Source: Ryuthela nishihirai
Taxonomy: Eukaryota > Arthropoda > Arachnida > Araneae > Heptathelidae
DNA: 64,000 bases
Assembly (NCBI GenBank): GCA_038380435.1
Contig: JAWZYU010000120.1
Location: forward strand, 682,001-746,000
Direction of reading: 5' to 3'
The translations under genes and the position numbers were made by a program. Within the stretch, counting starts at the first letter, position 1; the number at the start of each line of letters is the position of its first letter. The notes beneath the pieces are model-generated. The model was not told the origin of the DNA. It saw only the letters and a list, made by a program, of their open reading frames with translations, and ran no database searches. Shown here in pieces: positions 10,141 to 21,262 of the stretch.

Positions 10141-12942
10141 TACCCGTATGACAACTCTCTCTGCACAATATGCTGTTTAAACGAGGTTGCAAACTCCTTT
10201 CCCTAACCTCATCATTAGTTACAAAGTTGAACCACCTAATGCCAAAGATACTGCATAAGCATCTGGAATCAAAAGCATCTAGTTTCCTGTTATCTTGTTT
10301 ACAAAGGGACCAAGTTTCACTACCATAAGTAACCCTAGAAAAAACCAAACTATTATACAGTCTAATTTTAGTCTTTAGACGTATATGCCTATTTCTCCAC
10401 ATTCTCCATAGATTCTTAAAATTCCCGGCAGCAATCCCTATTCATCTGTTTATCTCATGCCGCACATCACCATTACCTGTTACATAGCTCCCAAGATAAT
10501 TAAACTGTGACACATGCTCAAGATTGCAACCATTCAGATTAATTGAATCACAGCCTGCCTGACCAATTTTCATCACTTTAGTTTTCTCACTGTTTATAAC
10601 CAAACCTACAGTACTACCAGTTTCGTCAACAGCTCGAATGAAAAAGTACATCTCATCAACATCATTTGCCAAAAGGGCTAAATCATCAGCCAAAAGGGCT
10701 AAATCATCAGCATAATCTAAATCAAAAATTTTCGTATCTCCAGTCCATTTAGGGTCAAAATCTTTCCCTTGAAGTGAATTTTGCATAACATGATCAATAA
10801 CCAAGCAAAAGAGAAAAGGAGACAAAATGGACCCTTGTCGAACACCAGAAGTAATGCGAAACCAAATTGCTACAAGCCTTACCAACTCTCACACACACAC
10901 ACTCAGTGTTATGATAGAGAGCTTTTCTTATGTCAACTGACTTAGCTGGTATGCCATAAGATCTCACAATCAACCACAAATTATGACGATCAACATAGTC
11001 GAAAGCCTTTTAGAAATGAACAAAGGTTTCTGAGATTCTAAACATTTCTCAAGAATCTGCCTGAGTGAAAATATCTGATCTACACATCCCCTACCACTTC
11101 TGAATCCACATTGCTCATCACGCCTGTCAACCAGATTCTTAATTCTACTAAGCACAATCATGCAAAGAACTTTCCCTGGAACAGAGAGTAAGCTGATACC
11201 CCTATAGTTATCACAAGAACTGCAATCACCTTTTTTTGAAAATAGGGATAACAATAGCTCTGGTAAAATCCTTAGGAACCATGCCTTTATCATAAAAGAT
11301 ATTCAGAATTTCAGTCATCCAGGTGGTAATCGAAATATTCTCAGCTCTAAGCATTTCCGTAGTAATTTCATCTACCCCTGGGGATTTATGAAGTTTAAGT
11401 TTAGAAACAGCCAAAATAACTTCAGATTGCGTTATAGGGCCAACATTAAAGCCACCAATGCATCTATCATCATTGCAAACAATGAGAGTAGAATTAACTA
11501 CATTGTTTAGAACATCACTGAAATGCTCAGCCCACCTAGCCATGACAGAATCCTCCCCTTCTATAACCTTACCTTGTTTATCCTTCAATCCTTGTATCCT
11601 TCAACCCTTCTACCACACAAAACATTAACTATCTGGTACAGCTCTCTGCTGTTGTGCTGTCTAAGTGCTTCCTCGGCTTTGTCAGCAAAACCGTCAAGCC
11701 AAAGATTCTTATCAGCAGCTAACTGATCCTTTACACATTTATTACGTTTTCTGTAATGCTTTCTATTAGGACTAGTAGGGTATTGATTAAGGACATTCCT
11801 GCAGTTCTTTCTTTCCGAAATAAGCTCAAGTTCTTTAGCACTCAAATAATTCTGTCTCTTCTGCTCCTTTTTTCCTAAAACAGTACTGTTAATGTCCAAA
11901 AAAGCCTGTTTAAAATGATCCCATTCTTCCTCAACTTCAGTAGTAAGCATACCATAACTGTCATAACGACTATGTAACCTATCATGGTAAGCTTTGGCTA
12001 TAACTGAGTCTTTCAGAGCTTCAGTGTTAAAAGCAATTTTTTTAATCCTAGCACAACACTTTTTAAGTTTAAGTTGCAAGACACTTTTAACAAGATAATG
12101 TTCAGATCCAATTTCAGCTCCCCTATATGACCTGGTATTACTAACATAACTAGCCCATTTGCTGTCAATTAACATATAATCAATCATATTTTTATGCAGC
12201 CCATCAGGTGAAACCCATGTGTACTTATGTATATCGCGGTGTTTGTAATAAGGGTTAGTTATTCTGAATCCATTGAGTTTACTTACCCGTAGGAGACATT
12301 GCCCATTGCCATTGCAGCTACCAATACCAAAAGGGTCTATCCACCCCTCCCCAAAGGTGAGAGTAAGTACCTACTTTGGCATTGAAGTCACCAAGAACAA
12401 GGGTAATATCTCCTTTCTTGACAGAATTCAAAATATCCTGAAGTTGTCCGTAAAACTTATCCTTCTCATCCTCATCGGCATCCTCAGTGGGGGTATAACA
12501 GCAGATAACATTCAAGTCTTTAACGCTTGTCTGAAATTTTCGCTATAAGAAACCTTTCATTAATGCACTCATACCCTAGAAGAGCATCACTAGTGTGTCT
12601 GCTGAGAAATAGACCCACGCCTTGGTGATGCTTATTGTCCTCCCTCCCTGAAAAGAGAAATTTAAGATTATTTTTAAGAATATGACCTCTATCTGTCCAT
12701 CTGGTCCCTTGCAGGCCAAGAATATCTAAATTAATATGGTGGAATTCTTGTGTGAGGACATCAAGAGAAAAAGCTCTGTGCAATGTCCTCACATTCCAAC
12801 TACCTATGGAGAGAAAATGGTTAGTGGGATGTTTAAAGAAACTGTATTTATTGAGAGAGGGAATGCCGACAATATCAAACAGCCCCCTAATCGCAGACAT
12901 GGGGCAAAGACCCGTTCCCCCACTACTAAAGGCTGAAGCCAT
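10141..12942 (-). pseudogene. Broken endonuclease-reverse transcriptase of RTE-like LINE
   Basis: Starts at ATG 12940-12942 (MASAFSSGGTGLCPMSAIRG). The APE endonuclease begins with WNVRTLHRAF and LGLQGTRW (E replaced by G in the usual QETRW), then GDFNAKVG near 12380, a shift, and GSEHYLV where relatives have GSDHYLV. The RT is spread over 10442-11588: FKKRGDCSSCDNYRGI-type block with a frameshift, CGFRSGRGCVDQIF, a deletion in motif A, SGVRQGSILSPFLFCLV (motif B) and YADD. Motif C carries a 21-bp tandem duplication (YADDLALLADDLALLAND). The C-terminal frame (10034-10402) has YGSETWSLCKQDNRKLDAFD and then leaves the family at the junction. A (CA)n run near 10890 interrupts the region between motifs A and B. 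Confidence 0.85.
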
Positions 12943-13411
12943 CTACACTGGAAGACTTCCTCCAATGTAGAATTTGACGATGCCAATAGAAGCAAAGAGT
13001 TCAGGTGCCTGCGATGACCTCTGCTCAGGATTATCCACCAGCTGATAAACATATCCTGTGAATCTATTCACTTGGGGCTGTCAACTCACAAACAAACAGA
13101 AAACACAGCGGAAGATTTTCCCTCCACAGAAGCCCACCAGTACAGCAAAATCAGGATCCATAATCAAGCTCAGAGCCATATATCTGTCCAGTCCAGTAGG
13201 TTTATATGGTCAGCACCAGGACCCTGTGTGGTTGACCACTCCTCAGCAGGGTAGAAAAAAAAGAAAAGTAGCCCTAGTTGTCCACACTAATCTGGCAGCC
13301 CTCCCCTTCCGTTTACTTCCACAAGAGACTCTTTTGAAAGGTACTAACTGTCTACACCACGAGAAAGCGGGGTCAGACATTAGATGCTATAGGCCTGGCC
13401 AGTTCTATAAT
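10141..13411 (-). mobile_element. RTE-like LINE, 3'-truncated at the junction
   Basis: A minus-strand element. The 5' untranslated region lies at about 12943-13411, and the element lacks roughly the last 75 codons plus the tail because of the junction at its left. The 5' region shares its hairpin (TCTCTTTTG words near 13325) and the stretch GACCATATAAACCTACTGGA (on this strand) with the other copies. Its 5' end stops about 40-60 bp short of the longest relatives. With the plus-strand element at 13986 it forms a head-to-head pair. Confidence 0.85.
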
Positions 13412-13985
13412 TAAAAATAATTTTACTGCAATTGAAATCCTTGGCGTGATATCTCAGTGAGCCATACATTAGTGCCACTAAAGGTGGCATTTTATACAGT
13501 CAACTCTGCTTAATTAATTTTATGAAATGTTATGGTTAATGTAAAAAAAAACCACAGATAATTTTGGCTGCACATTTGAGATTATTATTTACTCTACATG
13601 AACAATATCAAACAACATTCTCAATGCGAAACAACAACTTTCGTACAATGTGTACATCGATTCAGTTGGTAAATTAGTAAAGTATTTCAATTTGTATTTA
13701 TATTGAAAATTGAGAATTAAAAAGACAAAAAAGGTGACATTTCAAGCAATTTTCTTTTCTCATCCCAAAGAACTATTAAAACTGCAAATGATTTTATTGT
13801 AATCTACATTCAAAAATTTTTAATTAGGTACATGAGACAAAGTACAAGGTAAACAATATATTTTACTACTTTTGTAACTGCAGAGCAAAAATTCCATTCC
13901 AAAGAACAATAAATATGTTTTTGTTAAATAATTCTTTAATTAGTCTGAAACATTTCACTCCCATTAAAACCTGCTATTCAGAAAA
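13412..13985. other. Non-coding spacer between head-to-head LINEs
   Basis: AT-rich, no gene seen. It contains TAGTGCCAC-TAAA-GGTGGCAT (13470-13490), similar in word order to the palindrome at 6675-6689. There is a TCTGTAAATGGTAGCTGG duplication at its right edge, which is the start of the next LINE. Confidence 0.6.
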
Positions 13986-14045
13986 ATGGTCTGTAAATGG
14001 TAGCTGGTCTGTAAATGGTAGCTAGGTAGTCACTGGAAGGAGAGC

Positions 14046-14103
14046 TATGCACCAATCCCCTGTGATGATGCATAGGGGATTGGTGCATATGCATGCACCA
14101 ATC
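14046..14103. repeat. Double foldback in LINE leader
   Basis: A 16-bp perfect inverted repeat (14046-14061 and 14074-14089, 12-nt spacer) is followed by a third, again inverted, copy of ATGCACCAATC ending at about 14103. Relatives at 17.99 and 46.2 kb have the word only once, so the extra copies arose in this element. Confidence 0.85.
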
Positions 14104-14397
14104 TGAGGATGTGGTCAACCACACAGGGTCCTGGTGCTGACCATATAAACCTACTGGACTGGACAGATATATGGCTCTGAGCTTGATTATGGATCCTGAT
14201 TTTGCTGCACTGGTGGGCTTCTATGGAGGGAAAATCTTCCGCTGTGTTTTCTGTTTGTTTGTGTGTTGACAGATAGATTCACAGGATATGTTTATCAGCT
14301 GGTGGATAATCCTGAGCAGAGGTCATCGCAGGCATCTGAACTCTTTGCTTCTATTAGCATCGTCAAATTCTACATTGGAGGAAGTCTTCCAGTGTAG

Positions 14398-17300
14398 ATG
14401 GCTTCAGCCTTTAGTAGTGGGGGAACGGGTCTTTGCCCCATGTCTGCGATTAGGGGGCTGTTTGATATTGTCGGCATTCCCTCTCTCAATAAACATAGTT
14501 TCTTTAAACATCGCACTAACCATTTTCTCTCCATAGGTAGTTGGAATGTGAGGACTCTGCACAGAGCTTTTTCTCTTGATGTCCTCACACAAGAATTCCA
14601 CCGTTATAATTTAGATATTCTCGGCTTGGAAGAGACCAGAGAGAGATAAAGGTCAGATTCTTAAAAATAATCTTAAATTTCTCTTTTCAGGGAGGGACGA
14701 CAATAAGCATCACCAATGCGTGGGTCTGCTTCTCAGCAGACACGCTAGTGATGCTCTTCTAGGATATGAGTGCATTAATGAAAGGTTTCTTACAGCAAAA
14801 TTTCAGACAAGCATTAAAGACTTGAATGTTATCTGCTGTTATGCCCCCACTGAGGATGCCGATGAGGATGAGAAGGATAGGTTTTATGAACAACTTCAGG
14901 ATATTTTGAATTCTGTCAAGAAAGGAGATATTACCCTTGTTCTTGGTGACTTCAATGCCAAAGTTGGTACTGACTCTGACCTTTGGGGAGGAGTAATAGG
15001 CCCTCTTGTTATTGGTAGCTGCAATGGCAATGGGCAACGTCTCCTACAGGTAAGTAAACTCAATGGATTCAGAATAACTAACACTTATTACAAACACTGC
15101 GACATACATAAGTACACATGGGTTTCACCTGATGGGCTGCATAAGAATATGATTGATTACATATTAATTAACAGCAAATGGGCTAGTTCTGTTAGGAATA
15201 CCAGGGCATATAGGGGAGCTGAAATTGGATCTGATCATTACCTTGTTAAAAGTGTGTTGCAACTTAAACTTGAAAAGTGTTGTGCTAGGGGTAAAAAATT
15301 TACTTTTAATACTGAAGCTCTGAAAGATCCAGTTATAGCGAAAGCTTACCATGATAGGTTACTTAGTCATTATGACAATCATGGTTTGCTTACTACTGAA
15401 GTTGAGGAAGAATGGGATCATTTTAAACAGGCGTTTTTGGACACTAACAGTACTCTTTTAGGAAAAAAGGAGCAGAAGAGGCAAAATTATCTGAGTGATA
15501 AGGCACTTGAGCTGATTTCGGAAAGAAAGAACTGCAGGAATGCCCTTAATCAATACCCTACTAGTCCTAATAGAAAGCATTACAGAGACCTTAATAAACT
15601 TGTAAAGGATCAGTTAGCTGCTGATAAGAATCTTTGGCTTGATGGTTTGGCTGACAAAGCCGAGGAAGCAGTTAGACAGCACAACAGCAGAGAGCTATAC
15701 CAGATAGTTAATGTTTTGTGTGGTAGAAAACGGACAGGCATACAAGGATTGAAGGATAAACAAGATAAGGTTATAGGAGGAGAGGATTGTGTCATGGCTA
15801 GGTGGGCTGAGCATTTCAGTGATGTTCTAAACAATGTAGTTAGTTCTACTCCCATTGTTTGCAATGATGATAGATGCATTGGTGGATTTAATGTTGGCCC
15901 TATAACACAATCTGAAGTTCTTTTGGCTGTTTCTAAACTTAAACTTCATAAATCCCCAGGGGTAGATGAAATTACTGCGGAAATGCTTAGAGCTGGGAAT
16001 GTTTCGGTTACCACTTGGATGACTGAAATTCTGAATATCTTTTGTGATAAAGGCATGGTTCCTAAGGATTTTTGTGATAAAGGCATAGTCCCTATTTTCA
16101 AAAAAGGTGATCGCAGTTCTTGTGATAACTATAGGGGTATCAGCCTACTCTCTGTTCCAGGTAAAGTTCTTTCCATGATTGTGCTTAATAGAATTAAGAA
16201 TCTGGTTGACAGTCAATTGCGTGATGAGCAATGTGGATTCAGAAGTGGTAGGGGATGTGTGGATCAGATATTTTCACTTAGGCAGATTCTTGAGAAATGT
16301 TTAGAGTTTCAGAAACCTTTGGTTGCTAGCTTTGTTGATTTCAAAAAGGCTTTCGACTCTGTTGATCGTCATAATTTGTGGTTGATTGTGAGATGATATG
16401 GTATACCAGACAAGTATACGATATGATCATAATTTCATAATGTTAACTAACATTATGAAAGCTCTCTATAATAACACTGAGTCGTGCGTGAGAGTTGGTA
16501 AGGCTTGTAGCAATTGGTTTAGCATTACTTCTGGTGTTCGACAAGGGTGCATTTTATCTCCTTTTCTCTTTAGCTTGGTTATTAATTATGTTATGCGAAA
16601 TTCACTTCAAGGGAAAGATTTTGGCCTTAAATGGGCTGGAGATACGAAAATTTCTGATTTAGATTATGCTGATGATTTAGCCCTTTTGGCAAATGATGTT
16701 GATGAGATGAACTCTTTCATTCGAGCTGTTGATGAGACTAGTAGGTTTGGTTATAAACAGTGAGAAAACTAAAGTGATGAAAATTGGTCAGGCAGGCTGT
16801 GATTCAGTTAATCTGAATGGTTGCAGTCTTGAGCAGGTGTCACAGTTTAATTATCTTGGGAGCTATGTAACAGATAATGGTGATGTGCGGCATGAGATTA
16901 ACAGACGAATAGGGATTGCTGCCGGGACTTTTAAGAACCTATGGAGAGTGTGGAAAAACAGGCGTATACACCTAAAGACTAAAATTAGTTTGGTTCTTTC
17001 TAGGGTTAGTTATGGTAGTGAAACTTGGACACTTTGTAAACAAGATAACAGGAAACTAGATGCTTTTGATTCCAGATGCTTACGCAGTATCTTGGGCATT
17101 AGGTGGTTCAACTTTGTAACTAATGATGAAATTAGGTAAAGGAGTTTGCAACCTCCTTTAAGCAGCATATTGTGCAGAGAGAGACTCCGTTGGTTTGGCC
17201 ATGTTGCCCGTATGAATAATTATAGATTGGCGAATAGGGTTATGAACAGTGCGCCTAAAGGCCTCAGAAAGAAGGGGAGACCTAGGATGCGGTGGGCAGA

Positions 17301-17415
17301 CAATGTCAAACAGGACCTTGTTAGAATTGGTGTGCAGTGGCCAGATGCAGTAGATGTAGCTCAGGATAGACTTGCTTGGAGAACTAAATTGCACGGTCTG
17401 GTTGGACCTCCGTAG
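14398..17415 (+). pseudogene. Endonuclease-reverse transcriptase of RTE-like LINE, frameshifted
   Basis: Starts MASAFSSGGTGLCPMSAIRG. The first 83 residues include WNVRTLHRAF and end at a shift in the ETRW block. The long frame 14720-16396 (558 residues) runs from the endonuclease (CYAPTEDADEDEKDRFY, GDFNAKVGTDSDLWGG, GSDHYLVKS) through the linker into the RT (CDNYRGISLLSVPGKVL, CGFRSGRGCVDQIF, VDFKKAFDSVDRHNLW). A small duplication replaces part of the TRAIVIPIFKKG block (FCDKG twice). At 16394-16460 a foldback breaks the frame. Then come SGVRQGCILSPFLFSLV, YADD, YLGSYV, YGSETWTLCKQDN, LRWFGHVARM and GRPRMRWADNVKQDL to the stop. All catalytic motifs are visible but the frame is broken at least four times. 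Confidence 0.9.
16394..16460. repeat. Foldback inside reverse transcriptase
   Basis: Perfect 13-bp arms (16433-16445 and 16448-16460) with a 2-nt spacer, around the word TAACATTATGAAA. Just before it, GTATACGATATGATCAT is an imperfect inverted copy of the preceding ATGATATGGTATAC. Relatives have a simple GACAAGTTAGTTAACATAATG here. Confidence 0.85.
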
Positions 17416-17430
17416 CCCATTCAAAATTAC

Positions 17431-17984
17431 CATAAATAACACTTTCTATGCAATTTGTTTTGCGAGCTATATAAGACAGAGTTGATGGTTTATCCAAATT
17501 AAACTTTATTATCTGATTAGAATCAATAAGGCAGGTATGAAGCATGTGCCTACTGAGATAGGCACATGCTTCATACCTACTCATATAGAATAGCTCACCT
17601 CAAATTGTTGTTTTTGATGAATATGACAAAGTACAGAAAAATGATCAAGCATGATTGTCATCATTGTGTGTGGTCCTACAGATTTCTGAGCCATAATTTG
17701 CAAATTATTGATAAGATGCTTGAATTATGCCATTATAATGAAAGCAAAAAGTCATATCAACTATAAATAAGAGATTTATCATCAATTGTCATCTGGACGA
17801 AATAATGGATATGCTATATATCAATAAAATTTTCAAACTTAATTTCAAATGAATCTTTAAAAATTCCTTTGTGCAAGGGTTCTTATATTATGCCCAGGGA
17901 TCCTTTAGGGTAAGTGGGGGGGGGGAAAGAAGGAAGGAGGACATTTGTCCTGGGCCTCAAACTTAGACACTCGCTAATTTTTTA
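17431..17984. other. Non-coding spacer with foldback and G-run
   Basis: AT-rich, no gene. It contains a 20-bp perfect inverted duplication (17533-17578), a run of ten G (17916-17925) followed by purine-rich AAAGAAGGAAGGAGG, and then the next LINE. Confidence 0.65.
17533..17578. repeat. 20-bp perfect inverted duplication
   Basis: The arms 17533-17552 and 17559-17578 are perfect reverse complements, with a 6-nt spacer (CTGAGA). Read as RNA it would be a strong hairpin, but there is no T-run and no gene to terminate. Confidence 0.9.
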
Positions 17985-20900
17985 GCTATGCACCAATCCC
18001 CTGTGATGATGCATAGAACCAGCCAGGCATAGCACCTATTGTCCGACCCCCGCCATCTCGTGGTACAGACTGATAGTACCTTTCAAAAGAGATATTCTCT
18101 TGTGAAAGTGAACAGAAGGGGAGGGCTGCCAGATTAGTGTAGTCTACCGATCTAAACAACTATGGCTACTTTTGTTTTTTTTCCACCCTGCTGAGTAGTG
18201 GTCAACCACAGAGGGTTCTGGTGTTGACCACATAAACCCACTGGACTAGACAGATATATGGCTGTGAGCTTCATTATGGATCTTGATTTTGATGCACTGG
18301 TGGGCATCTGTGGAGGGAAATCTTCCGCTGTGTTTTCTGTTTGTTTGTGGGTTGACAGCCCCAAGTGAATAGATTCACAGGATATGTTTATCAGCTGGTG
18401 GATAATCGTGAGCAAAAGTCATCGCAGGCACCTGAACTCTTTGCTTCTATTGGCATCGTGAAATTATATATTGGAGGAAGTCTTCCAGTGTAGATGGCTT
18501 CAGCCTTTAGTGGTGGGGGAACGGGTCTTCGCTCCATGTCTGCGATTAGGGGGCTGATTGATATTGTCGGCATTCCCTCTCTCAATAAACATAGTCTCTT
18601 TAAACATCCCACTAACCATTTTCTCTCCAGAGGTAGTTTTAATGTGAGGACTCTGCACAGAGCTTTTTCTCTTGATGTCCTCACAGAAGAATTCCACCAT
18701 TATAATTTAGATAATCTCGGCTTGCAAGAGACCAGATAGACAGAAAAAGGTCAGATTCTTAAAAATAATCTTAAATTTCTCTTTTCAGGGAGGGACGATA
18801 ATAAGCTTCACCAAGGCGTGGGTCTGCTTCTCAGCAGACACGCTAGTGATGCTCTTCTAGGATATCAGTGCATTAATGAAAGGTTTCTTACAGCAAAATT
18901 TCAGAAAAACGTTAAAGACTTGAATGTTATCTGCTGTTATGATGCACTGAGGTTATGCACTGAGGATGCTGATGAGGATGAGAAGGTTGGGTTTTAAGGA
19001 CAACTTCAGGATATTTTGGATTCTGTCAAGAAAGGAGATATTACCCTTGTTCTTGGTGACTTCATGCCAAAGTTGGTACTGACTCTGACCTTTAGGTAAA
19101 GTAATAGGAAATAGGTATAGTAAAAAAGTAATAGGCCCTTTTCGTATTGGTAGCTGCAATGGCAATGGGTAACGTCTCCTGCAGGTAAGTAAACTCAATG
19201 GATTCAGAATAACTAACACTTATTACAAACACCGTGACATACATAAGCACACATGTGTTTCACCGGATGGGCTAAATGATTATATATTAATTAACAGCAA
19301 ATGGGCTAGTTCTGTTAGTAATACCAGGTCATATCGGGTAGCTGAAATTGGATCTGACCATTATCTAGTTAAAAGTGTCTTGCAACTTAAACTTAAAAAG
19401 TGTTGTTCTAGGGTTAAAAATTTTACCTTTAATACTGAAGCTCTGAAAGACCCAGTTATAGCCAAAGCTTACCATGATAGGTTACGTAGTCATTATGACA
19501 GTCATGGTATGCTTACTACTAAAGTTGAGGAAGAATGGGATCATTTTAAAGAGGCTTTTTGCACACTAACGTTACTCTCTTAGGAAAAAAAGAGTACTGT
19601 TAGTGCTGTAAGTGAAAAAAAGTACTGTAAGTGTTACTTAGAGAAAAAAGAGTACTGTAGCAGAAGAGGCAGAATATACAGAATATTAAAGGAGCAGAGG
19701 AGGCAGATATCCTCTTTTAGGAAAAAAGGAGCAGAGGAGACAGAATTATCTGAGTGATAAGGCACTTGAGCTTATTTCGGAAGGAAGGAACTGCAGGAAT
19801 GTCCTTAGTAAATATCCTACTTGTTCTAATAGAAAGCATTACAGAGAACTTAATAAATGTGTAAAGGATCAGTTAGCTGCTGATAAGAATCTTTGGCTTG
19901 ATGGCTTGGCTGAGAAAGCCGAGGAAGCAGTTAGACAGCAGAACAGCAGAGAGCTGTACCAGTTAGTTATTGTTTTGTCTGGTAGAAAAACGAACAGATA
20001 TACAGGGATTAAAGGATAAAAAATGTAAGGTTATAGAAGGTGATGCATAGCATTTCAGTGATGTTCTAAACAATGTGGTTAGTTCCACTCCCATTGTTTG
20101 TAATAATGATAGATGCATTACTGGCTTTAATGTTGGTCCTATAACACAATCTGAAGTTATTTTGGTTATTTCTAAACTTAAACTTATAAATCCCAAGGGG
20201 TACATGAAATTGCTACAGAAATGCTTAGAGTTGGGAATGTTTCGGTTACCACTTGGATGACTGAAATTTTGAATATATTTTATGATAAAGGCATGGTTTC
20301 TAAGGATTATACCAGAGCTATTGTTATCCCTATTTTCAAAAAAGGTGATCGCAGTGCTTGTGATAACTATAGGGGTATCAACCTACTCTCTGTTCCAGGT
20401 AAAGTTCTTTCCATGATTGTGCTTAATAGAATTAAGAATCTGGTTGATGGACAATTGCGTGATGAGCAATGTGGATTCAGAAGTGGTAGGGGATATGTGG
20501 ATCAGATATTTTCACTTAGGCAGATTTTAGAGTTTCAGAAACCTTTGGTTGCTAGCTTTATTGATTTCAAAAAGGCTTTTGACTCTGTTGATCGTCATAA
20601 TTTGATGATGATTGGTTTAGCATTACTTCTGGTGTTCGACAAAGGTGCATTTTTTCTCCTTTTCTCTTTAGCTTGGTTATTGATCATGTTGTGCAAAATT
20701 TCACTTCAAGGGAAAGATTTTGGCCCTAAATGGAATGGAGATACGAAACTTTTTGATTTAGATTATGCTGATGATTTAGCCCTTTTGGCAAATGTTGTTG
20801 ATGAGATGAACTGTTTCATTCGAGCTGTTCATGAAACTGGTAGTAGTGTACGTTTGGTTATAAACAAAGAGAGAACTAAAATGATGAAAATTGGTCAGGC

Positions 20901-21177
20901 AGGCTGTGATTCAATTAATCTGAATGTTTGCAGTCTTGAGCAGGTGTCACAGTGTAATTATCTTAGGAGCTATGTGTGCGGCATGAGATTAGCATTATTA
21001 AGTGATGTGTGGCATGAGATTAACTGACGAATTGGGATTGCTGCCGGGACTTTTAAGAATCTATGGAGAGTGTGGAGAAATAGGCGTATACACCTAAAGA
21101 CTAAAATTAGACAGTATAATAGTTTGGTTCTTTCTAGGGTTAGTTATGGTAGTGAAACTGATGATGATAATCACTAA
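17985..21177 (+). mobile_element. RTE-like LINE, decayed (copy 2)
   Basis: Leader from AGCTATGCACCAATCCCC with the full 5' block (CATAGAACCAGCCAGGCATA, then CCGCCATCTCGTGGTACAGA and the CAAAAGAGA hairpin). The coding region follows from 18494. The last part (19727-21177) is the partner of 1-1451. Around 19575-19727 several GAAAAAAGAGTACTGT-type words are repeated locally. The element ends in the (ATG)n tract at 21178. Confidence 0.87.
18494..21170 (+). pseudogene. Heavily broken endonuclease-reverse transcriptase (copy 2)
   Basis: Starts MASAFSGGGTGLRSMSAIRG and keeps FNVRTLHRAF (W of WNVRTL changed) and LGLQETR followed by a stop. The endonuclease middle carries a local duplication (TTATGCACTGAGG, 18937-18966), a lost base in GDFNAKVG and an insertion near 19100-19130. 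The linker is shortened and ends in a tangle of small repeats at 19575-19727. The RT frame is 20221-21027 with motif A and YADD but without motif B (about 35 residues deleted). The C-terminal half is missing after YGSET. No activity is possible. Confidence 0.85.

Positions 21178-21262
<85 letters not shown>
21178..21262 (+). repeat. (ATG)n microsatellite (copy 2)
   Basis: Same position and flanks as 1452-1569 but 33 bp, exactly 11 triplets, shorter. Confidence 0.9.

Larger units (their letters stand above)
13986..17430 (+). mobile_element. RTE-like LINE, nearly full length
   Basis: The 5' end starts with a repeated GGTAGCT word and carries a foldback (14046-14103). About 180 bp of the leader present in the copy at 46.2 kb is missing, the junction being at about 14104. 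The coding region follows at 14398-17415. The element ends at GACCTCCGTAGCCCAT without the (ATG)n tail, so its last few bases are lost. Confidence 0.87.

Noticed and set aside
12736..13414. Open frames opposite the LINE start (for example 12752-12970 and 13058-13414), mirrored by frames opposite other LINE copies.
   Set aside because: They are antisense frames of the LINE leader and N-terminus and recur only because the LINE recurs.
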